A stretch of DNA of 64,000 bases from Babylonia areolata (lineage: Eukaryota; Mollusca; Gastropoda; Neogastropoda; Buccinidae): assembly GCF_041734735.1 (NCBI RefSeq), contig NC_134883.1, positions 19,145,247 through 19,209,246 on the forward strand. Direction: 5' to 3'. Shown here in pieces: positions 24,985 to 37,838 of the stretch. Every line of letters starts with the position of its first letter. The stretch's first letter is position 1. The notes under the pieces were generated by a model. That model did no database searches. It had not been told where the DNA came from and saw only the letters and a program-made list of their open reading frames with translations. The translations under genes and the position numbers were made by a program.

Positions 24985-24990
24985 TTTATT
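24985..24990 (-). promoter_or_regulatory. Candidate poly(A) signal AATAAA of the BRPF gene
   Basis: Reads AATAAA on the minus strand. GT-rich sequence (TGTGGGG, then TGTCTG) lies about 25-45 bases beyond it. It is the only exact hexamer I found in the putative 3' UTR. Confidence 0.4.
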
Positions 24991-25425
24991 TCAGAGTCCA
25001 TTCAGTGTTACACTCATAAACCACCTCACTCCAAACAAACCAGTATGTTGGTCCACACAAACTACTTCACCTACATTCATACTGCTAAAAAAACAACACA
25101 GCTTCACATCAACCACAGAACTATTGGAAGAATGGAATCCATTTCAGTGCCAAAACCAAGGAGGGAAAGAGATGGGAATCTCTGTAACATGACAGATGTA
25201 CAGTGCTTAATCAATAAGCTGTTTTAACCAGAGAACATGAAAACATACAAACACAACTCTCTCAGTCCCACAAATATGCACATGAATACAGATCAAAACT
25301 TGTGATTTTTTGCACAGATAAACACACACATTCAACAGACTGCAATGTATTCAGCACCTAAAATTAACACAACCGAGGTATTTGATGTCTCAAACATTCG
25401 AACTGATTTGTGAACAATACAAACT

Positions 25426-25534
25426 TTCTCACTGTTTGCAGCTGATCACTCACAGTCAATGTCATTCTCTTGGATTGACAAACTTTCTCACTGTTTGCAG
25501 CTGATCACTCATGGTCAATGTCATTCTCTTGGAT
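25426..25534. repeat. Tandem duplication of about 52 bp
   Basis: AAACTTTCTCACTGTTTGCA and the following GCTGATCACTCA and GTCAATGTCATTCTCTTGGA occur twice with two or three differences. Confidence 0.85.
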
Positions 25535-28137
25535 CTGTCTGAATAGCTCTCAAGGAATAATGAAAAGACAAACTGGCATACCTTCACACTGCATACAGAC
25601 AGTGGGAAAAACAACAAATTATGTAGGAAACAATACAAGACCCTCAAACCCACATATGTTCAGACAATGCTCTGTTTTGTTTTGATTCAACAAATCAGAA
25701 ACAATAAAAACAAGAATACCACAGTAACTGAATTAATATTATCTGAATCAGTAGCAAAGATGTTTTTACATACAATATCAGATAACCATTACATAATTTA
25801 CATTTCATACAGAGTTAGCTTAATCTTACATTTCAATGTCCAATAAAAGGGAAGGATAATGCACAGTGGGAAAAAAATCACAAAAACACTCAACAAAACA
25901 CTTCATTAATTATAAAATTACCATAAAAAATCCGGTTTAGCTTTATGCTGTTAAAAACATAATCTTTACCATTGCAACATACCATGAGTAACAATGAAGT
26001 AGAATAGAGATAAAAGCAGCTTGTGTGGAAATCTGTATCACGCACTTCCATCCACTCCCATTTCCAACCTTAGCAGTACTCTCTGTGAAAGATATCTTCA
26101 TTGTGAAGGTTTTATCCTATTGAACTGTGGGACAACCAGCAGAGAAAGTGAACAGGACACTGTTCTTCCGCTGTCACACCAAAACGCTGTTCAGTTCATA
26201 GAGCAAACTCACAAATAAAACCAACTTTTATGCATCAGCTGACATGCAGATGTTATCAATCTGATTTGTTTTGAAACAGTGGGTGTTACCCGTTCAGTCA
26301 ATTTTGACACGAGATACAGCAGGGTGTTATTTTGATGAATCTTCTCCCACTTTCTTACATATAACCAATGATATATTGTCTAACATTAACAATCATCCAA
26401 ATCATACCCACTTTGTTTATGTCTACAATTTCTTCAACCCCCCCAGCCCTCTACCCTCCCTCCACCTCCTAAACAGCTGGTACTATCACAGAGTAACTTC
26501 ACAAAAAATACCCAAATCATGACAGAAGCCAGATGTCTGATCACACTTGACGAACAATGTAAAAAGAAACGGTGAAAGATCCTGACACTTCACAACAACA
26601 GCACCCACACGCAACGACAGCACCCACATGACAACCAAAACAAAACAAAAAAAAATCACCAACAGTAGTTGCACCATCGGAAGTGTGCCAACGACTGAAA
26701 ACAAACACCTAAATGCTACCTCTGACATGTGAAAGCTTGTCAGGGTGTATCAGATGATGAGGGCACTTTGAGAACAACAGTTGATAGTCACATTGCAGTA
26801 TCTGATGATTACATGATGGCCGAAATGGGAAGGCAGTTGTTGTTTTGTTCATATTTTCTTCTATTCTAGAATGCCAGATGGACCAGTATTGGACACAAGA
26901 TGTTTATATGTTTATGTACATAGTGTCAAAAAGTAAAGAAAAAAATTAATATATACTGGAATTATTTGTATGGCTTTAAATGCAGGGTCCAAACAGATGA
27001 GAAAATTCCCTGAAAATCTACAACTGCTGAGGACAGGGGTAGAGGACATGCCTGTCCCCACTCCATTCCCAGAGCTTGTATTTCCCCGGGATAAACAAAA
27101 AACTGATTTTCACATCAGCCCTGTAAATGGCATGACAACACTGTGGTGCTGTTTATGGGCAGTGTTGTTTGTTTCCAGATAGAAATGTATGATTGAAGAA
27201 AAAGTGATGATGGAAACTGACAAGTCTGAAGTGTACACACCACTAAAAATCCATGAAAACATCAGTGTCACACAATCTACAGAAAGAATATCTCAATATA
27301 TCATTTCCAATGTCATTAAATATGGCAATGATGATCATGGACATCCAACAAGCAGCAGGCAACTGACGTTTGCAAAGCACCATCACTGGCCACTGTCATA
27401 ACAACAGCTGAGGTGAATGTCTACACACCTCTGTACAGCCCTATCATAAAAATCATATCTCAAATCATCAACATACTTTGCCATTTTAAGGTCAGCTGTG
27501 ACATTTACAGCTGATATTGTCCCGCACAGTTTTGCCATTTGAAGGTCAGGCCTGTTTCTGGCAGTAACTATTTTAAATAACAACAGAACCCCAAAAATGC
27601 TGCATGACCTAGTTTTGGAAGCTTCATCACCTGAATGGTGAAATGAAACTTGGGGGAGGAGGGGAAAAAAGGTTTAGTAACTCAAATCTGAGGATACTTA
27701 CGTGGATGGCACAGCTTTTCTCCCACAAACTTCCACTACATACCACCAAAGAACAGTGTTAGCTTTCAGCAAGTTTCCACCATCACTGTTTGTTTCTTGG
27801 TTAATGATCTAACCTCTGAATTGTACAAACTATGTGTCCAATCATCACTCTCATTCACACAGTGCATGTACAATTGCCATACTCTGTATATCCCATTCTG
27901 TTATTCACAACACAATATGCAACTATCATTTTGGCAGTGACAACAACAATACTACTGGCTGGCAAAAGTAAATTAAGCATCATTTTCATAAGAAATGTCA
28001 GTTACGGTTCACTCCATGATCTCTCTCAGTCACAGTGAAAAAATGGATCCTTTCTGCATGTGTACCATGCTCAGTTTTACTGCTAAATCAGCTGAAGCTG
28101 TGATCCCCTTTCAACTGGCTGGATCCCACAGTACTTC

Positions 28138-28470
28138 CACACAGAACTATTCCCCTTTCACACGGCTGGATCCCACAGTACAATCCCCTTTCACACGGCT
28201 GGATCCCACAGTACAATCCCCTTTCATGCAGCTGGATCCCACAGTACAATCCCTTTTCATGTAGCTGGATCCCACAGTACAATCCCTTTTCATGCAGCTG
28301 GATCCCACAGTACAATTCCCTTTCACACGGCTGGATCCCACAGTACAATCTCCTTTCACACAACTGGATCCCACAGTACTATTCCCCTTCACAGAGCTGG
28401 ATCCCACAGTTCAATTCCCCTTCACACAGCTGGATCCCACAGTACAATCTCCCTTCACACAGTACTATTC
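28138..28470. repeat. 33-bp minisatellite with BamHI site, about 10 copies
   Basis: Core GCTGGATCCCACAGTACAAT, then CCCCTTTCACACG or CCCTTTTCATGCA. The 33-bp period keeps frames open on both strands (for example QLDPTVQSPFT). It lies in the putative BRPF 3' UTR. Confidence 0.95.
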
Positions 28471-29574
28471 CCATCTCACAACTGGTCAATGCCACCTGGC
28501 TGAAGCTCTGGGTGAGGGGTAAGTTTTAAACAGAAGATTACCACCAGTCTTTTTTTTCTTCTTAAATATAAAACATTTTCACTGGAATAAAAGTTTTTTT
28601 CACCATATAATATCAAAAACAATAACACATACCAGTTTTCCTCTTGATAAGAGTTAAACTGCTGAACATAGGAACCATGTAATTGGCCTGGCATCAGAAG
28701 CAGAGAGAGGCTTAGCACAGTAATAAAAACTAGCCTGCTGGATGTGACAATTGTGACCACTCCTCCCACATTCCCCTACACCAGCACAATGCCATGACCC
28801 ATGCTGCCTGCTGCCCTGTCCGGCCCACACTTCCCCTCACCTTTCACACTACAACACGTTTTCATCAAACAATAAACTGTCAATCATTCTCAGCCCCAAT
28901 TTCAGTTTTGATATACGGTTGGCAAACATGACCAGAAAGACCAATCTTTACACTGGCATGATTCAAAAGACAAAATGGTCCCTCCCTCTCCCTCTACTGC
29001 CTTGTCAGGCTTGTTGTCTGGTGACAGGGAGGAGCAGAACACACACACACACACACACAACACATTGTGATTCAAACAACACCCCCTGTCCCCCTAAATG
29101 GTCAGACAAATGAGAAAAGACATATAAGAAACAAACCAAACCCAGGCAGTGGTAACCAAGTCATTGACTGTATGGACCACCACCACTTTCACTGACTGGC
29201 AGTGGCAGTGGTCCAGCTTCAATAATCACAAGTTGTCAAACACAATGGCAACAGAAACATGGAGGCAGATAGCACATGAAAGAAGAACAAGATATGTGTC
29301 TGTGCACAAGCATTACCATCACAAGGAAACACACTGAAGTGGTTCCAGCATGGATAGGGCAATGTCCTGATACAGGTGTTTCTGGGCCTGGGTGTCGCAC
29401 CACACAGGCTGGAACTTGGACTGGGGGGACACCGCATCACAGGATGGCAAGCTCTCTGGTGACTGGCCAAGGACTGAGCTGTCTTAGAAGAAAAACTGAA
29501 AATGGAGAATACTCCCATGGAACAGGATTCAGGTCAAAGATGTTCTGTCCTGAAATAACATGCTGCTGAAGACA

Positions 29575-30215
29575 AGACTTTCTGGCTCCATGGACTTTGT
29601 AAACTCCAGGCTAGAAAAGGGCCTGGAAATGCATGAAGAAGACAGACTTTCTGGCTTTAAGGATCTCAATAAACTTCAGGCTGTTTCAAGGACTTCAATA
29701 AAGTTAGGCTAAAAAAAGGCCTGGATATACCTGACAACTGAATTTCTGGCTTCGCTAAACTTCAGGGTGCTTCAAGGACTTCAATAATGTCAGGCCCAAA
29801 AGGGCCTGGAAATGCCTGAGGACTAAATTTCTGGCTTCACTAAACTTTAGGCTGCTTCAAGGACTTCAATAAAGTTAGGCTCAAAAAGGCCTAGAAATGC
29901 CTGGCAACTTAATTTCTGGCTTCACTAACCTTAAGACCGCTTCAAGGACTTCAATAAAGTTAGGCTCAAAAAGGCCTGGAAATGCCCGACAACTGAATTT
30001 CTGGCTTCACTAAACTTAAGACCGCTTCAAGGACTTCAATAAAGTTAGGCTCAAAAAGGCCTGGAAATGCCCGACAACTGAATTTCTGGTTTCAATAAAC
30101 TTCAGGCTGTTTCAAGGACTTCAATAAAGCCAGGCTCAAAACACTTGACAACTGAATTTCTGGTTTCAACAAACCTCAGGCTGTTTCAAGGACTTAATAA
30201 AGTCAGGCTCAAAAC
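29575..30215. repeat. Tandem repeat of about 85 bp, 7 copies
   Basis: Core CTTCAAGGACTTCAATAAAG, then TTAGGCTCAAAAAGGCCTGG, AAATGCC and CAACTGAATTTCTGGCTTCA. The first and last copies are shortened. Each unit carries AATAAA on the plus strand, opposite to the BRPF transcript. Confidence 0.9.
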
Positions 30216-30890
30216 GCCTGGAAATGCCTGCCTGAAGAGTGAAGCATTCCATCTTAAAGATGCTCTTCCCTGGTTCTTGTCCATAATCCTGAAGAGAACT
30301 TCATTTCAAGAGGCACTATCTATTCTGGGTGACTAGACATGTTGCATGGAGTGGACATTTCCTCATATATCTGACTGTCAGCATCCTCTCCAGAAGAACA
30401 CCTAGCTGATCCCTCCTGAAAATGGATTTAGCTTCCAATTTACACAGGTCCAGAAGGTCCACTGTCCCTGCAGAAAGCAGACAAATACCATGGCCTGAAG
30501 GGGATGTTTGTCTGAAGATCAGATACACCCCCTGAAGGCTGATGCCCACTCGATGTGCCATTCTTTGCTGACAAGACGGACACCCCAGCTCAAGAGAGAG
30601 GGGACAGGGGAAATATCTGCCCTGAAAAAGGCTATGGTCCCCAGATATGGAACGTCCGTGTCTTCTGATGAAGTGGACACTTCCTGTCAGGAGAATGTTG
30701 ATCATCACGGCTCCCATGTGGAATCACCAGGTTACTGTCTGGAAAAGACATCACCTGTGGCTGAGGAGGGAGCACTTACCTGGAAAGGGAGAACGTTGCC
30801 CATTGTGGTAGTAGTTATTCTCCCTACAGGAGTTTGCTTTTTGGAGACAAAAAGCCTATGTCTGACAACCATCACCTACACCTACCCTGC

Positions 30891-31083
30891 TCAGTCCTCA
30901 GAGCTGGAGTCACCAGAGAGGGGATTGGGGTCACCGTTGACCTTGCAGCGATGGATGATGGCTTTTTCGTAGGCTTTCTGCACCGCCTTGCGCACGTTGG
31001 GCTTCTTGTTCTCCATCAACTTGGCTTTGTCCAGGTCAGACTTCACCCCCAGAGGTTCCAGCTTGTGTCGTGGTAACCACTGC
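30891..31083 (-). CDS. BRPF1: BRPF terminal coding exon: end of PWWP and tail
   Basis: 193 nt: one base completing Trp, then 63 codons and TGA at 30893-30891 (residues 678-740). [20 protein letters not shown] and [20 protein letters not shown] match QWLPR-K--PLGV and R-S-IRKSVQ-AY-RAM-H of BRPF proteins. The tail [13 protein letters not shown] is acidic, like the SSETSDSD end in vertebrates, so this is the true C-terminus. The acceptor is TGTTGCAG. Confidence 0.96.
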
Positions 31084-34000
31084 CTGCAACAATCCACACA
31101 CATCCTTTGTTCTCAGCCTGAAGGAAAATGTCTTGTGTCCTAAACATTACTATCATTCAATAAACAAAACTGGAATTCCATGTTAAATAAATATATTCAT
31201 CCTGCTCTGATTAGTATTTCAAGACCTACTAAAAACCTTCATTTTGTTTTTGAAGTGCTGAAAAATGATGGAATGCTTCCTGTGGTTACTGATACTTTGG
31301 CTACAGAATAAGAGAACCCACATTATGACCAGGCATTCTGTGGACAAGAGAGGACACAGAACATGTTTTAACCTGATGTTAAAAAGCTTTGACTGTTTGA
31401 GACAAACCTGACCAAAGGAGGGAAAAAACCTTCAGGTAACTCACCTTGTACCCTTGAAACAGTGCCACAGCTACCATCCTTCAAATACCATTTGCCTGTT
31501 GTGTCAGTGATATCAACACCTCATACAGATCTGCTACTGAAAAGTACTTTCATGGGTAAGTACCTTGTGATTATGGAAATGAAAAGAATCTTCAGTAATC
31601 CTCCAGCAGTGCTGTCTCTCCACCCACTCAACCCTTCCACGCCTTAGTCTGTCCAGTGACTGCAGTCACTTTCTGACAGCTTGTGGATAACTTTCTCCCC
31701 ATCTCTATCCCCTAAGTTGGTTCATGGCTGTTAAATGACAGATAGTAAAGAGTGGTAACTCTCTCCATTTACAAGGTACATGACTTCAAGTCAGTGCTTC
31801 TTACGCTACTGATTCAGCTAGCACACAGGTAAATAAAAGGTACACTGAACAAACCCAGACACTTCCTCAAAAAAGGAAGCACCGGGCCTGTCCTTATACC
31901 GATCATTTGACATGTGCGCACAGCAGCAAAGACAGAAGAAATGTGCAAACGCAAATTAGCTTTTATTCCAGACTGGCATAACCTCTTTAATCCTGAACAA
32001 GCCACACAGAACACATACAGAACAAATACGGAACAAACACTATGTTCTATGATAGCTTGAGGATAACTTTCTCCCCATTTCTATCCCCTAAGTTGGTTGT
32101 TCTCTAACAGCTTGTGGATAACTTTCTCCCCATCTCTATCCCCTAAGTTGGTTGTCCTCTAACAGCTTGTGGATAACTTTCTCCCCATCTCTATCCCCTT
32201 AAGTTGGCTGTTCTCTGACAGCTTGTGGATAACTTTTCCCCCATCTCTATCCCCTAAGCTGCTTCATGGCTGTTCTCTGACAGCTTGTGGATACCTTTCT
32301 CCCCATCTCTATCCCCTAAGCTGCTTCATGGCTGTTCTCTGACAGCTTGTGGATACCTTTCTCCCCATCTCTATCCCCTAAGCTGCTTCATGGCTGTTCT
32401 CTGACAGCTTGTGGATACCTTTCTCCCCATCTCTATCCCATAAGTTGGCTCATGGCTGTTTCTCTCTCTCTCTCTCTCTCCACCCCTCCATACTCCCCCT
32501 GTATACACACAACTGACTGATAACCGTCATCACCATCACTGATTTCTGCTACTTTACCAGCCACCACCATCACCACTGATTTCTGCTACTTTACCAGATA
32601 CCATCAGCACTGATTTCTGCTACTTTACCAGCCACCTTCACCACTGATTTCTGCTACTTTACCAGCCACCATCACCACTGATTTCTGTTACTTTACCAGC
32701 CACCATCAACAGTGATTTCTGCTACTTTACCAGATACCACCAGCACTGATTTCTGCTCCTTTACCAGATGCCACCTGCACTGATTTCTGCTACTTTACCA
32801 GCCACCTTCACCACTGATTTCTGCTACTTTACCAGATACCATCACCACTGATTTCTGCTCCTTTACCAGATACCACCAGCACTGATTTCTGCTACTTTAC
32901 CAGCCACCATCAACACTGATTTCTGCTACTTTACCAGATACCATCACCACTGATTTCTGCTCCTTTACCAGATACCACCAGCACTGATTTCTGCTACTTT
33001 ACCAGCCACCATCAACACTGATTTCTGCTACTTTACCAGCCACCATCACCACTGATTTCTGCTACTTTAACAGCCACCATCACCACTGATTTCTGCTACT
33101 TTACCAGCCACCTTCACCACTGATTTCTGCTACTATACCAGATACCACCAGCACTGATTTCTGCTACTTTACCAGATACCACCAGCACTGATTTCTGCTA
33201 CATTACCAGCCACCATCACCACTGATTTCTGCTACTTTAACAGCCACCATCACCACTGATTTATGCTACTTTACCAGCCACCTTCACCACTGATTTCTGC
33301 TACTTTACCAGATACCACCAGCACTGATTTCTGCTACATTACCAGATACCACCACCACCACTGATTGCTACTTTACCAGCCACCATCACCACTGATTTCT
33401 GCTACTTTACCAGCCACGCCCAGCACTGACCATGTGCGCTTGGTGTCAAAGAAGAGCACGAGGTAGGTCTCATCTTGCCGACGAGGGAGTTCCAGCACGT
33501 CGTCTGGCGGCACCGGAATGGGAACCCCGTTGTGGAAATAGCCTGTCTTGGGCATCTTGGGATTGATGATCTGCTGGCCAACACCCCCACAACACAGCCA
33601 TTGTAAATATCTATTGACAGCTCCATGACACTTCAACTGAACATCTTTAGAACTCTTAAAGCTGTTCTGACATTGTTACTTGTAAAATAAAGAAACAGCA
33701 AGTGACAAAAAAAAAAAAAATCCAAATCAGTGTTTTAAAAAAGAAACGAAAAAAGATGTAGTGTATCCCATGACTTACTGGTAATGGGTATGGAGTGGAG
33801 TGATGGAGACTGAAATGGAAAAAGGGGTGCAGGTGGAAAAGATAGCAAGACAAAACACCACACATCACAAGTCTCTTTCACATGTTGCTATCTCACTTCA
33901 GTAAGCTGTGTGCCAAAAGCCACTCACACACCAACAGAAAAACAAGCAGATTTTAACAACATCATCACAACATAGTATCCTGAGTCTAGAGTCATCCAAA

Positions 34001-34158
34001 CAGTAATATTTGTGGCCGCACTGCCAAAGAATGTGAGTGGGGATGGATATCAGGGTAGGGAAGGGAATGACCTGGAAAGGAAATTAAAATGATGGAACAC
34101 AAAAAAATAAAACTAATGGTAGGACAGGACAACTGCTTCCTTTTATTGCACTACACTA

Positions 34159-34193
<35 letters not shown>

Positions 34194-37100
34194 CGTGTGC
34201 GTGTGTGAGTATGCACAAGTTTTTATATTGATATGCACTTGTATGTATCCTAATTTCTACTGTATCTGTGTTTGTGTATGGTTTTCAATTTATGTTCATA
34301 CATTGTTATGTACTATCCCCCCCAATATTCCTTGTGACACCGGTACACATGGTAATAAAGACATATTCTATTTTATTCTATTCTAATGCTTGTATTACAA
34401 GTTCAGCTGGGAGTGGGGAGGAAGGCAGGGAGAGATGGAGAACAGAAAGGCATGCCACAGAAACCCACAACCCTCAGTCACAGGAAGTAAGTGGAGACAG
34501 ACAGAAGGTAAGAGACAGAACAAGGAGGCACCCTTCAGTCACCTGGCCTGTCACTTCTGCCTTTCACCTTCACTTCAGCACTACCACCTCTTCACAACAC
34601 AACACTCTTTTCAACTCCCCTCTTCTCCTCTCTCACTATTTTCTGTGGCACTATGAGAATGAAGCATACGATGACTACTTCAACAATCCACAGTTCAAAG
34701 ACAGGCGATATTCATGTCCGAGGCCTTTACATTCACACAACAGCAGTCAGTTTATTCAAGCTGTACTTTTGAATCTTAATACACTGTTTACCATATTCTA
34801 TTAAATTTCATGCAGGGACACCCTTTACATGTGTAATTCATAAAACATTGACAATACTTCAGACGGTCCTTGGTCCATAAATTTCAAATTAAAAAAAAAT
34901 GTTATGGCTAATCCTGAGATATACTGTCTTCCAATGACAAAGTGTTTCACACCTGAAAGCAATCCAGTTAATTTGAAATGAAGCTTACAAACACATTTCG
35001 TATCTGTCAAATATGTGCCCTACTTTCATTTGTACAAATATTATCTGCACTTTCAGTGATTTTTTTTAGTTTCAGATGGATATATACTTATCTCCATTTC
35101 CAATCTATAGTATTATACTATGGTTTTTCCCTTTTTCATGAAAACAGAAATGACTTTAAAAAAAAACAACAACTGAAAAGCAAAATCCATAATGGGTTCA
35201 GATAAACAATGTATCTTAAACAACAAAAGCAGTACAAATCAATATCAAATTATAAAGTGAACCATACAAATTTACAAACCAGAACATAATGGCAACAGAC
35301 TACATACACATAAGTTAAAAACAGAGGAAAATATGGGTAAAGTGAAAGTAGGAACAGAAACAAAATGACAACTGAAATACCACCATGACAAAGTAGAGAG
35401 AGATAAGGGGTTCATGGCTGAAAAATACAGTGGGCACAACACTATCCACAGAACAGCATTAAAGAAGTGAGGAAAGGAGAGAGAGAGGGGCAGGAAGACA
35501 GAGAACAGCACCAGACCACCAACCATGCAAGTCTAGTCAGTCCAGAGGGAAGAGCACACAATTTGCCAGCTCTCATCCCACATACTGCACACAGGACACA
35601 ACTGCCAGCACCCCCGCACAGACCCACACCACATTATCACAATCAACTATCAGCACCCCTACATCACAAGTGTACCATTATCACTATCAACTATCATGCA
35701 CACACACCTTTCTGAACCTGAAGTCACTCTATCCACAGTTCACACAACAACAAATCTTCACTTTGTTCCTATCTATGTGGGGCAGTCTAGAAGCCATCCA
35801 TAACAATATCCACAAGTATACACACAATGAATAACTAGCCTGTGTGTTGACAGTGTGGATTGCAAATATCACTTATTCCTTGTTGACACTGTGTGGATTT
35901 TAGCTAACTCCTGTCAGTGTTGACACTGTGTGGATTCCAGCTAACTCCTGTCAGTCGATCAGTGTTGACACTGTGGATTCCAGCTAACTCCAGTCAGTGT
36001 TGACACTGTGCATTCCAGCTAACTCATCAGTCAGTGTTGACACTGTGTAGATTCCAGCTAACTCCTGTCAGTGTTGACACTGTGTATATTCCAGCTAACT
36101 CCAGTCAGTGTTGACACTGTGCATTCCAGCTAACTCGTCAGTCAGTGTTGACACTGTGTGGATTCCAACTAACTCATCAGTCAATGTTGACACTGTGTGG
36201 ATTCCAGCTAATTCCAGTGAGTGTTGACACTGTGTGGATTCCAGCTAACTCCAGTCAGTGTTGACACAGTGTGGATTCCAGCTAACTTGTCAGTCAGTGT
36301 GGACACTGTGTGCATTCCAGCTAACTGCTGTCAGTTGATCAGTGTTGATACTGTGGATTCCAGCTAACTCCAGTCAGTGCTGACGCTGTGTGGATTCCAG
36401 CTACCTCCTGTCAGTGTTGACACTGTGTAGATTCCAGCTAACTCCTGTCAATCAGTGTTGACACTGTGTAGATTCCAGCTAACTCCTGTCAATCAGTGTT
36501 GACACTGTGTAGATTCCAGTTAACTCCTGTCAGTTGATCAGTGTTGACACTGTGGATTCCAGTTAACTCCTGTCAGTCACTCAGTGTTGACACTGTGGAT
36601 TCCAGCTAACTCCTGTCAGTCACTCAGTGTTGACACTGTGTGGATTCCAGCTAACTCCTGTCAATCAGTGTTGACACTGTGGAATCCAGCTAACTCCTGT
36701 CAGTCACTCAGTGTTGACACTGTGTGGATTCCAGCTAACTCCTGTCAATGAGTGTTGACACTGTGTGGGTTTCAGCTAAATCCTGTCAATCAGTGTTGAC
36801 ACTGTGGAATCCAGCTAACTCCTGTCAGTCACTTAGTGCTGACACTGTGTGGATTCCAGCTAACTCCTGTCAGTCAGTGTTGACACTGGATTCCAGCTAA
36901 CTCTTGTCAGTCATTTAGTGCTGACACTGTGTGGATTCCAGCTAACTCCTGTCAGTCATTTAGTGTTGACAGAGTGGATTCCAGGATCAACAGTTTTGGG
37001 CTGCAACTAACACTCACACACACCCGTCTTATGCTCCACTAGTGCTCCAGTTTCTAACCTGATCACCTCACAATCCTAGCATTCTGTACATGGTTCATGG

Positions 37101-37803
37101 TGTGAACATCCATCTGTACAAGCACAGACGTTTGAAATCAGGGACAGCGCCTTCATCAACAATAAAGTATTCTGGTTAAGTGTAGCTCACTCACTCTGAT
37201 TGAGATTTTAAGCTTTGAGAACATACAGAAGAAAGATCAGTAAGATAGATCAGTGAACCAATTTCACTTCAAGACATGAAACCAACTGATTTTCTGCAAA
37301 TCATATCATACAAATTTGTGATGCCAGTGGTGAACAGCTGATCACCTGGTCAAAGCAAGACTGCTATATTTAGGATGCAGTAATGTGATCACAAAAAGTG
37401 GAAGAAACAAGAAATCTGTACACTGTCTTTCAGAAGGGTATGGGGCTCACAGTTTGGAAAATGGAGAAAAGTGGAGCACCTTTGTTCCAACTGGGGGGAT
37501 GGAGAGTACTCTGGATATTCAACATTGGACTTAAGACCTTTTCTTGCTGCAGTACTAACGATGTATGCAATGCACTAACACCACTGAATTTGTGTTTTCA
37601 ATCCCAGTACTAATGCACCAAGAGTGCTCTGCCAGTCCAAGCTGAACTGGAGAGCAAGTTACTGGGCAAAACACCAGGTGACCCCTACCATGCAAAAGTA
37701 TCCTAAGTAACAGACTCTTTCAACTTCACGGGTAAGCCTGTAATCCACAGCACCTTGTAGCCTGAAAAACATAAGCTCCTGGCAGTCTCTTCACACAAAA
37801 TGA

Positions 37804-37838
<35 letters not shown>

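Larger units (their letters stand above)
24965..30890 (-). other. Probable 3' UTR of the BRPF gene
   Basis: About 5.9 kb of AT-rich sequence follows the stop codon without a splice-compatible coding segment or mobile element that I recognise. By eye the only canonical AATAAA on this strand between the stop and 24960 is at 24990-24985, followed by GT-rich sequence suitable as a downstream element. It contains a 33-bp array (28138-28470), an array of about 85 bp (29575-30215) and a 52-bp duplication (25426-25534). The extent is an inference; part could be intergenic. Confidence 0.45.
31084..33430 (-). other. BRPF intron 11 (2.35 kb)
   Basis: Phase 2 intron splitting the Trp codon inside the PWWP domain. 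31084-32040 is unique AT-rich sequence, with one stray unit of the 32045 array at 31672-31733. The rest is two minisatellites. No further exon seen. Confidence 0.85.

Noticed and set aside
28088-28522. Frames on both strands with QLDPTVQ or CGIQLHEKGLY repeats
   Set aside because: Products of the 33-bp array, whose period is a multiple of three.
30508-30972. 154-codon plus-strand frame opposite the BRPF stop
   Set aside because: Antisense to the terminal exon and 3' UTR, no domain, atypical composition.
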